From positions 42,990,758 to 43,054,757 of the forward strand of contig OX485805.1 of assembly GCA_950295325.1 (NCBI GenBank): a stretch of 64,000 nucleotides of DNA, in the 5' to 3' direction. Origin of the DNA: Polytrichum commune. Lineage: Eukaryota; Streptophyta; Polytrichopsida; Polytrichales; Polytrichaceae. This document shows, piece by piece, positions 35,793 through 47,225 of the stretch. The notes under the pieces were generated by a model. That model was not told the DNA's origin. It did not search any database and saw only the letters and a program-made list of their open reading frames with translations. The position numbers and the translations under genes were made by a program. Position 1 is the first letter of the stretch. Every line of letters begins with the position of its first letter.

Positions 35793-36763
35793 TGTCGCAA
35801 CCCTTGCTAGGTCCCTTAATAATCTTGCCAATTTTCGTTTCTACCAAAGGTTACGAGCGCTAACCCTTCGCATTCCGCCATGCTAATGGATAGCTCCTCT
35901 TACCCCGGACCAATAGTTCATAGGAGGGAACCAACCCTCCTACTTTGCTTTCGGGACTCACCCCTTAATCGGTAACCCATTTCCCCAATGTGGACTTCCA
36001 TCCATGGAAGTCCAATCCTATGTTGATCATCGCGTTGCCGGAGCAACACTACAACAACCCGAAGCATACTAGGCAACTATGGCCTCACAATGGGCCAATG
36101 CCCATGGAGGCCGTGCCGTTCGGCCTCGGGTGGGTGAGGCCACACCACCTCACCCATATAAGCCTCTAGGACTTCACGCGGGGCCCCTACCCCACCGTCA
36201 ACCAACCTCTTGTCTCCCTACCAAGAGTTGGGGCCAAGTGGACATTTTCCTTTAGCAGCTGGGCCTAGAAGCCCCCAGCAGCTTCAGACCATCATAACTT
36301 CCTTGTATGATGTCTGATTCCAGCAACCAACCACTCCATCTTCATCTACGCTTCACGTAGATGCCGATGGACTCCTCACTTGCCCCATTCGGGCAAGTAT
36401 TGAGGACGTTATGCCTGTTTGAACCTTGGCAGTCCCGGGAATCACTCCTAGGCACTGCTGTACCAGGGCGCTGTCCCGGGACAGCGCCCCACTCAAATGG
36501 CCATAACTCCTAGCTCACACCTCCGATTGAGGTGTTCTTGAGCTTTCTAGAATCACCACGCCATGAGCTACGCATAACTCATGGCCTTACCCTTGTGCCT
36601 CCTAGTCTTCGTGGGTGGGAGGCGTTCCCAACGCCCGGGGCCCTCACCCACACTAGGATCACTTGGGCCCTCTCACCAACGGCGCCACAAGTCCCGGGTG
36701 TCACTCCGGGTCCCCCTTGTGGCCATGGTGTTTCGGCCACTCCTCATGGAGAGGTGCGCGACA
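35793..36763 (-). repeat. LTR shared by H and H'
   Basis: 971 bp, almost identical to the 29541 LTR; I see three differences near the end (a missing G at ccgggtcc, and two C-to-G changes). Confidence 0.92.
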
Positions 36764-37055
36764 CTCACCCCCACCAAACGGAGTCGATGCCCTCATCGAC
36801 TATACTCGTAGTCGGCACACCAATTCTCAAGTTGCCATCCTCTATGGTGCGGCATTGTGTTTACCTTAGGGCGCGACCCCCACAATGCATCTTCAAATTT
36901 GGCATAGTCCCAAAGGTGTCGTTCCTAGGTGGTCCGTTAGCGACCTTGGATCTCTCCTCCAAGGACCTAACCTACACTAGACCCACCTACTTTGGGACTC
37001 ACTTGGGTTGCCCCTCCTTTGGGGCCTCCCCCGTTAGGCTCCACTAGCCTAACGT
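36764..37055 (-). mobile_element. H': fragment of a second internal region
   Basis: 292 bp of minus-strand 3' region starting with the polypurine complement (36764-36775) and ending inside the stem-loop gttaggctccactagcctaac. There it joins, over the 3-bp overlap cgt (37053-37055), an LTR in the opposite orientation. Confidence 0.85.
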
Positions 37056-37892
37056 TGGGAACGCCTCCCACCCACGGAGACTAGGAGGCACAAGGGTAAG
37101 GCCATGAGCTATGCGTAGCTCATGGCGTGGTGATTCTAGAATGCTCAAGAACACCTCAATCGGAGGTGTGAGCTAGGAGTTATGGCCATTTGAGTGGGGC
37201 GCTGTCCCGGGACAGCGCCCTGGTACAGCAGTGCCTGGGAGTGATTCCCGGGACTGCCAAGGTTCAAACAGGCATAACTTCCTCAATACTTGCCCGAATG
37301 GGGCAAGTGAGGAGTCCATCGGCATCTACGTGAAGCGTAGATGAAGATGGAGTGGTTGGTTGTTATGATGAAACACCATACAAGGAAGTTATGATGGTCT
37401 GAAGCTGCTGGGGGGGTTCTAGGCCCAGCAGCTAAAGGAAAATGTCCACTTGGCCCCAACTCTTGGTAGAGAGACAAGAGGTTGGTTGACGGTGGGTAGG
37501 GGCCCCGTGTGAAGTCCTAGAGGCTTATATGGGTGAGGTGGTGTGGCCTCACCCACCCGAGGCCGAACGGCAAGGCCTCCATGGGCATTGGCCCATTGTG
37601 AGGCCATAGTTGCCTAGTATGGTTCGGGTTGTTGTTGTGTTGCTCCGGCAATGCGATGATCAACATGGGATTGGACTTCCATGGATGGAAGTCCACATCT
37701 AGGAATGGGTTACCGATTAATGGGTGAGTCCCGAAAGCAAAGTAGGAGGGTTGGTTCCCTCCTATGAACTATAAGGTCCGGGGCAGGAGGAGCTAACCAT
37801 TAGCATGGCGGTATGCGAATGGTTAGCGCTCGTAACCTTGCTAGAAACGAAAATTGGCAAGATTGCTTAGGGGGCTAGCAAGGGTTGCGACA
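37053..37892 (+). repeat. I: 5' LTR, truncated
   Basis: 840 bp, corresponding to LTR positions 132 to the end. Private variants (gatgaaacaccata near 37368, ggtgggtagg near 37490, ttgcttagg at 37862) are shared with J's 3' LTR rather than with I's own 3' LTR. Confidence 0.9.
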
Positions 37893-37894
37893 CT

Positions 37895-37906
37895 TGGTAT
37901 CAGAGC
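37895..37906 (+). promoter_or_regulatory. I: primer binding site (tRNA-Met)
   Basis: TGGTATCAGAGC two bases after the LTR. Confidence 0.9.
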
Positions 37907-37943
37907 AGGGTTCCAATATTTGAGCTAGCACTTTGAGGGAAGC

Positions 37944-38800
37944 ATGGCTATCATATAAGAGGGTTATAATGGTGACCCGGGGTTTCCAAAAGGTTGTGAG
38001 GCTCAAATTGGAACAAAGATCATGTGTAAATGGAATTTGACCATACCATTGGTTCAAATGACAATGGTGGGCATGAGGGTGGATTCGGTGAGGAAAATGG
38101 AGGAGTGCTTTGAAAAGGCTCCCGCAAACCTCGAAAAGTATTCAGGGGCTAGAATACCGAATGCACCCAAAACCTTGGAGGGCATTAATGTTGGATTGAA
38201 ATTCCAATTCGAAATGCTTAGAAGGTGGTGATGTTGAAATGAACTTGGGGCACATGAGGCACGCGGGGTCTCTTAAGGCGTATATGTGCGAATTTCACAC
38301 CCAAATGAATGGTACATCTAGGATGGACAAGCTTTCTAAGAAATGCATCGTTTTAGGTGGGTTTCAAAGCGGGTGGTGAAAACCATGTTCAAGACCCCAA
38401 AGCATCTTGAGGACGTAGTGCGAATCATAAAGATTTGAAGAGCATTGAAGCCGATGTTCCTAAGAAGAAGTTGGACGGCACATCACCACAAAGTGGGTTT
38501 AGCCGAAAGAGGCCCCAAGGAAATGAACGCAAGTAGTTTGGCCCATTATACCAAGGCAAATCATGCTAGCTCGTGCCGTGGATGAAATGTGAGAAGGTGG
38601 TTTGGTGGTACCAAGCTAGATCATATTTGTGCCACGGACGGAGTGTTAAAAGTTGGCCTTGCGGACCAAGCCAAACTCATGGTGTTGCCGAGGACCAAAT
38701 GTTAGACGATGGCTTTGTGGCCAAGGCTAGTAGCCTTAAGCCAAGGCCAACTATTTTATATCTTGAGGCTCAAATGAATGGGACAAACGTCTAATGGGTT
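37944..38800 (+). pseudogene. I: gag remnant
   Basis: ATG at 37944 followed by MAII and TAA at codon 5 (atcatataa). Shifted open frames at 38022-38231 and 38573-38794. It carries fewer ~56-bp units (about two, near 38570-38710) than E, F, J or K. Close in sequence to B's gag, for example the gaatttcacacccaaatgaatgg segment. Confidence 0.72.
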
Positions 38801-40220
38801 GACAAAGAGGCAAGCCATGCCTTCTTGAGCCCAAAACTCATAAGGGAGTTAGGGCTTGCCGATTGGTAGAGCCGGCAAGCCCACCAAGCTGCGGTTTGGA
38901 AAGGGCAAACCGCATGAGACAAAGGAGGCCGCAATGCATGTAACCTTTCAACGTGGGACATTGGATTTTTGTCAAAATTTCACACCAAGTGAAATAGATA
39001 AAATGCATGTCATTGTGAAGGCCGCCTTCTTTGAAACTCACATGATAGATGTGAGGTGCAAGCCGGTGTGCTTGCGGTGCATTATGATGTGTCATAATGG
39101 CAAAGAATTGAAGTTCAAATTAACAATGACTCCTATGGTAGGAGGACCTAAGTTGAATTTGGTCTTAATGGACCGAATAAAAAAAAAAAAAAAAACATAA
39201 TGGTCGTGGTTCAATTGGAGCAACTCCAAGGAACGTATGGGGAGGCTAGGAAAGATGGGCCTCCCCCAAACAACATTGGTGTGATGTTGGTGAAATACAA
39301 GGATGTATTCACCAATGTGTTGCCCAAAAAAAAATTACCGCCAAGGAATGAAAAATAACTTTGCTCAACGAGAGATTGAGTTCTTGAGGTATGTGGTGAC
39401 AAAGGAAGTTGGTGGACGAACATGAAGTATGTCAAGGCAATCCAAAAGGAGAATTGGCCCTTGATTCAAAAAGGACTTAGGTCATTTGTTGGCCTAGCCA
39501 ATTAGCACCACCACTTCATTCGAGAGTTTTCTAAGGTTGCTAGGACCTTATTCAACTTGTTGAGGAAAATGGCTATCCCAAGAGTGGGACGAGCCTTGTT
39601 ACCAAGCCTTTGGGGAGCTCAAAAACAAGTTCTCTTCGCCGCCCGTGCTTAAGTTCGTGGACTTTGACAAACCTTTTAAGGTGCATACGGGGGCGAGTGA
39701 CTTTAGCATTGGCGGATGTTGAGGCAAGATGGATGCCCATTGCATATGGGAGCATTAAGCTTAAAGGTTGTCAAACCTTGTCCGACTTGTGAAAGAAATG
39801 GCTATCCCAAGAGTGGGATGAGCCTTGCGACCAAGTCTTTGAGAAGCTTAAGAGCAAGTTCTCTTCGCCGCCCGTGCTCAAGTTCGCGGAGTTTGACAAA
39901 CCTTTTGAGGTGCATACGGGGGCGAGTGACTTTACCATTGGCGGATGTTGAGGCAAGATGGATGGCCATGGCATATGAGAGCATGAAGCTCGATGGTTGT
40001 CCCACCTTGTGCGACTTGTGGAAGAAATGGCTATCCCAAGAGTGGGATGATGTTTGTCACGAGTCTTTGGGGAGCTTAACACCAAGTTCTCTTCACCGCC
40101 CGTGCTCAAGTTCGCGGAGCTTGACAAACCTTTCGAAGTGCATACGGGGGTGAGTGCCTTTGCCAATGGTGGATTATGTGTAAGATGGATGGCCATTGCA
40201 TATGGCAGCATGAAGCTCGA
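38801..40220 (+). pseudogene. I: protease, RT tail and RNase H units
   Basis: The active-site relic VDKEASHAFLS lies near 38797-38830 and the protease body is open at 38856-39200, ending in a long A run (about 39178-39195). The RT tail follows at 39365-39560. RNase H units start at 39572, 39801 and 40030, evenly spaced at 229 bp. J interrupts the third unit at 40220; it resumes at 55641. Confidence 0.8.
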
Positions 40221-41191
40221 TGTCGCAACCCTTGCTAGCCCCCTAAGCAATCTTGCCAATTTTCGTTTCTAGCAAGGTTACGAGCGCTAACCATTCGCAT
40301 ACCGCCATGCTAATGGTTAGCTCCTCCTGCCCCGGACCTTATAGTTCATAGGAGGGAACCAACCCTCCTACTTTGCTTTCGGGACTCACCCATTAATCGG
40401 TAACCCATTCCTAGATGTGGACTTCCATCCATGGAAGTCCAATCCCATGTTGATCATCGCATTGCCGGAGCAACACTACAACAACCCGAACCATACTAGG
40501 CAACTATGGCCTCACAATGGGCCAATGCCCATGGAGGCCTTGCCGTTCGGCCTCGGGTGGATGAGGCCACACCACCTCACCCATATAAGCCTCTAGGACT
40601 TCACGCGGGGCCCCTACCCACCGTCAACCAACCTCTTGTCTCTCTACCAAGAGTTGGGGCCAAGTGGACATTTTCCTTTAGCTGCTGGGCCTAGAACCCC
40701 CCCAGCAGCTTCAGACCATCATAACTTCCTTGTATGGTGTTTCATCATAACAACCAACCACTCCATCTTCATCTACGCTTCACGTAGATGCCGATGGACT
40801 CCTCACTTGCCCCATTCGGGCAAGTATTGAGGAAGTTATGCCTGTTTGAACCTTGGCAGTCCCGGGAATCACTCCCAGGCACTGCTGTACCAGGGCGCTG
40901 TCCCGGGACAGCGCCCCACTCAAATGGCCATAACTCCTAGCTCACACCTCGGATTGAGGTGTTCTTGAGCTTTCTAGAATCACCACGCCATGAGCTACGC
41001 ATAGCTCATGGCCTTTCCCTTGTACCTCCTAGTCTTTGTGGGTGGGAGGCGTTCCCAACGCCCGGGGCCCTCACCCACACTAGGATCACTTGGGCCCTCT
41101 CACCAACGGCGCCACAAGTCCCGGGTGTCACTCCGGGGTCCCCCTTGTGCCCATGGTGTTTTGGGCACTCCTCAAGGAGAGGTGCGCGACA
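40221..41191 (-). repeat. J: 3' LTR
   Basis: 971 bp. The part near 40960-41191 shares private variants with J's 5' LTR (ccttgtacctcctagtcttt, ctcaaggagagg). Much of 40221-40760 instead shares variants with the inverted LTR at 37053-37892. Confidence 0.92.
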
Positions 41192-41994
41192 CTCACCCCC
41201 ACCAAACGGAGTCGATGCCCTCATCGACTATACTCGTAGTCGGCACACCAATTTTCAAGGTGCCATCCTCTATGGTGCAGCATTGTGTTTACCTTAGGGC
41301 GCGACCCCCACAATGCATCTTCAAATTTGGCATAGTCCCAAAGGTGTCGTTCCTAGGTGGTCCGTTAGCGACCTTGGATCTCTCCTCCAAGGACCTAACC
41401 TACACTAGACCCACCTACTTTGGGACTCACTTGGGTTGCCCCTCCTTTGGGGCATTCCCCGTTAGGCTCCACTAGCCTAGCATGACACATCTAGGCGAGA
41501 CCTCAACGCTTCCACTAAGTTGTCTCGGTTGCAACTCCGAGATGGCTTTCCATTGTTAAGCCACGCCTCGATCGCACGAGGGTGATGCCAAGTCCCGCCC
41601 GATTCGGTTCCCACTTTGCTCTTTCGAGACATGGGTTCATGACTCCCATGCGCCAACTTTCGTTAGCTCGTGGGTAGCACTTTTATGAGCACGCGCCATC
41701 ACCTTGCCCCCGCCCGGACAAGCCCACAACTAAGAAGTTTCTTGGTTTTATCCAAGGCCCCTCCAAGCCATGGCCCCCAATTACTCGGCTTACCCAACCT
41801 AGTTTGGCATATCTATTCCCCCTCTTCCACTAACCAAGCACAAGTACAAGACTAGGACCTCATCTCATACTTTTCTCTTTGCACCACTAAAGTTTGGACT
41901 TTATTTCCTCAAGCCAAAGAACAAGTTCATGTTGTGGAGCAATTAACCTCGAAGCTAAGTGTGCTACTAGCATCTCTCCCCCACTAAAGGAGAT
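41192..41994 (-). other. J: non-coding 3' region and polypurine tract
   Basis: About 800 bp with the polypurine complement at 41192-41203 and no coding domain. Confidence 0.73.
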
Positions 41995-43460
41995 TGATGT
42001 CCTCATCAATGCCTACGCTTCATTTTATTGGAATGTCTAGCCTTAGTTTATTCAAAGTGCTTTACCAATTCCTTGGCGTTCACCATGTCCCTTGCCGCCA
42101 CCTAAGCGATTTCTTTCTACCATTTCACCAAGTATTTCTTTGTACATTTTCTTTCCTTTTCACTTGGGCTTCGTACACTTGAGGATGCCCTCTTACCTCA
42201 TATTCCAAATAACCTCCACAAGGTCAGGACGTGGCCTAATCACTTCCTTGTGATCGGGCCACAAGGTGTCGTCCTTAAATGGCTTTAGTAACGAGACATG
42301 AAATGTCGGATGCACTTTGATCTCCGGCGGTAATTCTAACTTATATATGTCCTTGAACACTTGTTCCGCAATGGGAAACGGAGCTCCAATTTTGGACATG
42401 AACTTTGGAGTGAGGCCTTCCGGCTAAGTGACATTGTTCACATTCAACAACACCTTTTGGCCCACCTCATTCTCCACTTCGCGTCTTCGGCATTGACTTG
42501 CACTCCGTAGCACCTTCGGGCTTTCTCCACCAACAACTTGGTCATCTCCAAGACTTGTTTACCATCCTTGGCCAAGTCCTCACCATCTTGGTTGAACTCT
42601 AGTGTTGAATGTGCCCCCTCGAGAGCTAGGTTAATAGGTTGGAGCGCATCCACTCCATAAGCCACCACCAAAGACCACCCCTTGGTAGCCAAGTGCGTGG
42701 CTACATTGCAATTACACTCCGCTCGACCCACATAGTCCGCCCAATCTCCTTGGTCCGCCCCCACCAAGTTCCTCAAGTATTGCTTCAAGACTCCATTCAC
42801 ACGCTCCGTTTTCTCATCCATTTGGGAATGCAAGGCCGTGCTAAACCTTAGTTTCATTCCGACCTCCTTAGAGAAATGCATTGAAAATGCACTTGTGAAC
42901 TTTGAATCTTGATCCCACACAATCACTCTTGGCAACCCGTGGTGCCTCAACCATCCTTTGAGAAAAGGCTATGCGGTCTCCAACGCGGTGGCGGTTCCCA
43001 CAATCGGCACCATGTGTGCCAACTTGGCAAACCGCTCTACCATCAACAAGATGGCATCATACCCATGTGACTCCGGCAAACTTGTGATCAAGTCCATGCA
43101 CATACTATGCCATGACGCCGACGGGATAGGCAACGGTTGCAAGAAACCGCCTTGCTTTTGGTAAGAGGCTCGGTTCACTTGGCACTTTATTCACGCCTTC
43201 ACAAAGTGGGTTATATCCTCCTTTATGCACCCCCAATGGTACCTCTTTGACACCATTCTATGGCGGTTGTTTCTTTCTCCTTTATGGCCGGCAATAGGAC
43301 TATCATATTCCTCCTTCAAAACCGATAGCCTCAACTTGCCTTGTGGCACATACACCCAACTTTGCTTGCACTTGAACAATCCGTCCACCAACTTAACCTC
43401 TTTGAGCACCTTGCTCTTGCGAAGCTCACCTAAAAGCTTTTGTGCTTTGGGGTAGTTAAT
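41995..43460 (-). pseudogene. J: chromodomain and integrase remnant
   Basis: Minus strand: chromodomain about 41995-42180 with a ~15-bp gap around 42118 that removes the usual TGA region, C-terminal module open at 42193-42399, core at 42444-42950 and 42969-43178, zinc-binding part 43191-43409. TAG at 42969-42971. A single-base deletion near 42488 (gcgtcttcggc) shifts the end of the core frame. Acidic core residues are kept (TERVNG). Confidence 0.86.
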
Positions 43461-44634
43461 TTACCCCTCCCGTATCTTGCATTACAAGTTTCCTTCGCCG
43501 GCACACATTAGCCACAAGGTTTGGATGGTTCTCATTGCTTGGAACTCTTCCGGTCTACTTCGCGCATCCGGCACCACGTTCATAAGCGCCAAACTATCAT
43601 GCCACCGCAATGACTTGGCGCTCACTTGCGCTTGAATGTCAAAATTCTTTTAGGACACATTGTCCATATAGACCTTTGCTTTGTGCGACCCCAAATAGTG
43701 TTGGCACATCTTCAAGTAATGCACTACCGCAAAGAAGTTGTTTGGCATGAGTTGGTTGTCTTCTTTGACAACCATCGAGCTTCATGCTCCCATATGCAAT
43801 GGCCATCCATCTTAAATGAACAATCCGCCATTGGCAGAGTCATTCACCCCCGTATGCACCTCAAAAGGTTTGTCAAGCTCCGCGAACTTGAACACGGGTG
43901 GCAAAGACAACTTTGTATTAAGCTCCCCAAAGACTTGGGGACAAAGCTCGTCCCACTCTTGGGATAGCCCTTTCTTTCACAAATCGCACTAGGTTCGACA
44001 ACCATTAAGCTTAATGCTCCCATATGCAATGGGCATCCATCTCGGATCAACATCCGCCAATGGTAAAATTACTCGCCCCCATATGCACCTCAAAAGGTTT
44101 GTTAAAGTCCGCGAACTTAAGCACAGGCGGCGAAGAGAACTTGTTTTTGAGCCCCCCAAAGGCTTGGTGACAAGGCTCATCCCACTCTTGGGATAGCCAT
44201 TTTCCTCAATAAGTTGAATAAGGTCCTAGGAACCTTAGAAAACTCTCGAATGAAGTTGTGGTACTAATTGGCTAGGCCAACAAATGACCTAAGCCCTTTT
44301 GAATGAAGGGCCAATTCTCCTTTCGGATTGCCTTGACATTCTTCATGTTCGTCCACCAACTTCCTTTGTCACCACATACCTCAAGAACTCAATCTCTCGT
44401 TGAGCAAAGTTATTTTTCACTCCTTGGCGGCAATTTTTTTTTTTGGGCAACACATTGGTGAATACATCCTTGTATCTCACCAACATCACACCAATGTTGT
44501 TTGGGGGAGGCCCATCTTTCCTAGCCTCCCCATACGTTCCTTGGAGTTGCTCCAATTGAACCACGACCATTATGATTTCTATTTTTCATTTGGTCCATTA
44601 AGACCAAATTCAACTTAGGTCCTCCTACCATAGG
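43461..44634 (-). pseudogene. J: RNase H part, RT tail and first protease block
   Basis: Minus strand. The RNase H C-terminal part (about 43461-43800) has a ~36-bp deletion after gcaccac near 43576. Only two tandem units follow (junctions near 43965 and 44195), the smallest array seen. The RT tail is at 44215-44400 and the start of the protease relic at 44440-44634, where K is inserted; it resumes at 51699. Confidence 0.8.
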
Positions 44635-45607
44635 TGTCGCGCACCTCTCCATGAGGAGTGCCCGAAACACCATGGGCACAAGGGGGACCCCGGAGTGACA
44701 CCCGGGACTTGTGGCGCCGTTGGTGAGAGGGCCCAAGTGATCCTAGTGTGGGTGAGGGCCCCGGGCGTTGGGAACGCCTCCCACCCACGAAGACTAGGAG
44801 GCACAAGGGTAAGGCCATGAGCTATGCGTAGCTCATGGCGTGGTGATTCTAGAAAGCTCAAGAACACCTCAATCGGAGGTGTGAGCTAGGAGTTATGGCC
44901 ATTTGAGTGGGGCGCTGTCCCGGGACAGCGCCCTGCTACAGCAGTGCCTGGGAGTGATTCCCGGGACTGCCAAGGTTCAAACAGGCATAACTTCCTCAAG
45001 ACTTGCCCGATTGGGACAAGCGAGGAACCCATCGGCATCTACGTGAAGCGTAGATGAGGATGGAGTGGTTGGTTGTTATGATCAGACATCATACAAGGAA
45101 GTTATGATGGTCTGAAGCTGCTGGGGGGGTTCTAGGCCCAGCAGCTAAGGGAAAATGTCCACTTGGCCCCAACTCTTGGTAGAGAGACAAGAGGTTGGTT
45201 GGCGGTGGGGTAGGGGCTCCGTGTAGAGTCCTAGAGGCTTATATGGGTGAGGTGGTATGGCCTCACCCACCCGAGGCCGAACGGCAAGGCCTCCATGGGC
45301 TTTGGCCTATTGTGAGGCCATAGTTGCCTAGTATGCTTCGGGTTGTTGTAGTGTTGCTCCGGCAATGCGATGATCAACATAGGATTGGACTTCCATGGAT
45401 GGAAGTCCACATTGGGGAAATGGGTTACCAATTAAGGGGTGAGTCCCGAAAGCAAAGTAGGAGGGTTGGTTCCCTCCTATGAACTATTGGTCCGGGGTAA
45501 GAGGAGCTAACCATTAGCATGGCGGAATGCGAATGGTTAGCGCTCGTAACCTTTGCTAGAAACGAAAATTGGCAAGATTGTTAAGGGACCTAGCAAGGGT
45601 TGCGACA
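44635..45607 (+). repeat. K: 5' LTR
   Basis: 973 bp. It is unusually rich in inverted repeats: 44815-44838 (arms CCATGAGCTA), 44911-44932 (perfect, arms GGCGCTGTCCC), 45036-45056 (arms CATCTACG), 45116-45146 (arms AGCTGCTGGG), 45246-45267 (arms GGTGAGG) and 45387-45408 (arms GGACTTCCAT). These are kept in nearly every LTR in the window. Confidence 0.95.
45238..45245 (+). promoter_or_regulatory. K: candidate TATA box in the LTR
   Basis: cttatatggg, about 605 bp into the LTR, the best TATA-like site and kept in all copies that I compared. It would place the transcript start in the last third of the LTR. Function is inferred. Confidence 0.5.
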
Positions 45608-45609
45608 CT

Positions 45610-45621
45610 TGGTATCAGAGC
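45610..45621 (+). promoter_or_regulatory. K: primer binding site (tRNA-Met)
   Basis: TGGTATCAGAGC two bases after the LTR. Confidence 0.92.
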
Positions 45622-45658
45622 AGGTTTCCAATATTTGAGCTAGCACTTTGAGGGAAGC

Positions 45659-46660
45659 ATGGCTATCAAATAAGCGGGTTATGATGGTGGCCCGGGGTTT
45701 CCAAAAGGTTGTGAGGCTCAAATTGGAACAAGGATCATGTGCAAATGGAGTTTGACCATACCATTGATTTTAATGGTAATGGTGGGCATGAGGGTGGATT
45801 CGGTGAGGAAAATGGAGGTGTCCTTTGAAAAGGGCTCCCGCAAACCTCAAATAGTATTTGGGGCCAAGAATACCGAATGCACCCAAAACCTTGGAGGGTA
45901 TTAATGTTGGATTGAAATTTCAATTCGAGATGCTTCGAAGGTTCGGATGTTGAAATGAACTTGGTGCTAATGAGGCACCCGGGGCCTCTGAAGGCCTATG
46001 TGCGCTATTCAAACGCACAAATGAAGGATACACCTAAAACGGACGAGCTTTCTAAGAAATGCATCGTTTTAGGTGGGGTTTTAAAAGCGGGTGGTGGATG
46101 CCTTGTTTAAGTCCCCAAGGCTTCTTGAGGACATGGTGGGGATCATCAAGTTTGCAAGATCATTGAATCCGATGGTCCCGAAGAAAAGTTTGGCGGCGCA
46201 TCACCACAAGTGGCTTTAGCCAAAGTTGGTCCCAAAGAAATGAGTGCAAATTGTTTGGTTCATTTTACTTAGGCAAAATATGTTGGTGCCGCTAACGGAA
46301 TGTTGAAAGGTGGCTTTATGCTTCCAAGGCAAATCATACTCATGCCGTGGACGGAATGTTGGAAGGTGGGTTTGTCCTACCAAGGCAATTCATGTTCGTG
46401 CCGCATACGGAGTGTGGGAAGGTGGCTTTGTGCTATCAAGGGAAAACATGTTTGTTTTGTGGACAAATTATTGGAAATTGCTTTTGTGGCACTAAACCAA
46501 TTCGTCCCATGGACGAAATGTTAAAAGTTGGCTTTGCGGACCGAGCCAAAACATATTGTTGCGGTGGACGGAGAATTAGATGGTGGCTTTGTGGCCAAGG
46601 CTAGTAGCCTTAAGCCAAGGCCAAGTCATGTATACCTTGAGGCTCAAATGAATGGGAGAT
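45659..46660 (+). pseudogene. K: gag remnant
   Basis: ATG at 45659 is followed by TAA at codon 5 (atcaaataa) and, further on, the family TGA. Tandem ~56-bp units run from about 46290 to 46580, five or six of them, each with an aatgtt-gaaggtgg start and a gtgccg-ggacgg end. In one frame the units give C-W-K-V-G...C-like strings, which could be decayed CCHC zinc knuckles. That reading is tentative. Confidence 0.75.
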
Positions 46661-47225
46661 ATGTCTCATGAGTTGTCAAAGAGGCAACGGACTCTTTCAT
46701 GAGCCGAAAGCTCACAAGGGAGTTGGGGCTTGCCGATTGATAGAGTGGGCGAGCCCACCAAGGTGCGGTTTGAAAATGGCGAACCGCATGAGACAAAGGA
46801 GGCCGCGATGCATGTAACCTTTCAATGTGGGACATTGGATATTTGTCAAAATTTCACACCATGTGAAATAGATGAAATGCATGTCATTGTGAAGGCTGCC
46901 TTCTTTGAAACTCACATGATAGATGTGAGGTACAAGCCGGTGTGCTTGCGGTGCATTTGTGATGTGCCATGATGGCAAAGAATTGAACTACAAATTGACA
47001 AGGACTCCTATGGTAGGAGGACCCAAGTTGAATTTGGTCTCAATGGACCAAATAAAAAAATGGTAAACATAATGGTCGTGGTTCAATTGGAGCAATTCCA
47101 AGGAACTCATGGGGAGGCTAGGAAAGATGGGCCTCCCCCAAACCATACTTGTGGGATGTTGGTGAGATACAAGGATGTATTCACCAATGTGTTGCTCAAA
47201 ATGTTACCGCCAAAGAGTGAATTGT
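46661..47225 (+). pseudogene. K: protease remnant
   Basis: The active-site region (about 46672-46700) reads VVKEATDSFMS, so here both the catalytic Asp and the Gly of DSG are gone. The body is open at 46730-46972 (GEPTKVRFENGEPHE, GTLDICQNFTPCEIDEM). The frame is then broken by a 1-bp change after CICDVP. Ends with VRYKDVFTNV near 47160-47190. Confidence 0.8.

Larger units (their letters stand above)
29541..36763 (-). mobile_element. Element H: chromovirus in a tandem LTR arrangement
   Basis: Minus-strand LTR (29541-30512), internal region (30513-35792) and second LTR (35793-36763). The second LTR has a primer site on its left, as a 5' LTR should, but a polypurine-tract complement on its right, as a 3' LTR would. 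It is therefore shared with a second internal region H'. No duplication of gtggg is seen on the right. Confidence 0.87.

Noticed and set aside
39178-39195. A run as a retroposon poly(A) tail
   Set aside because: Lies within the protease relic, at a spot where other copies have shorter A runs; a slippage tract.
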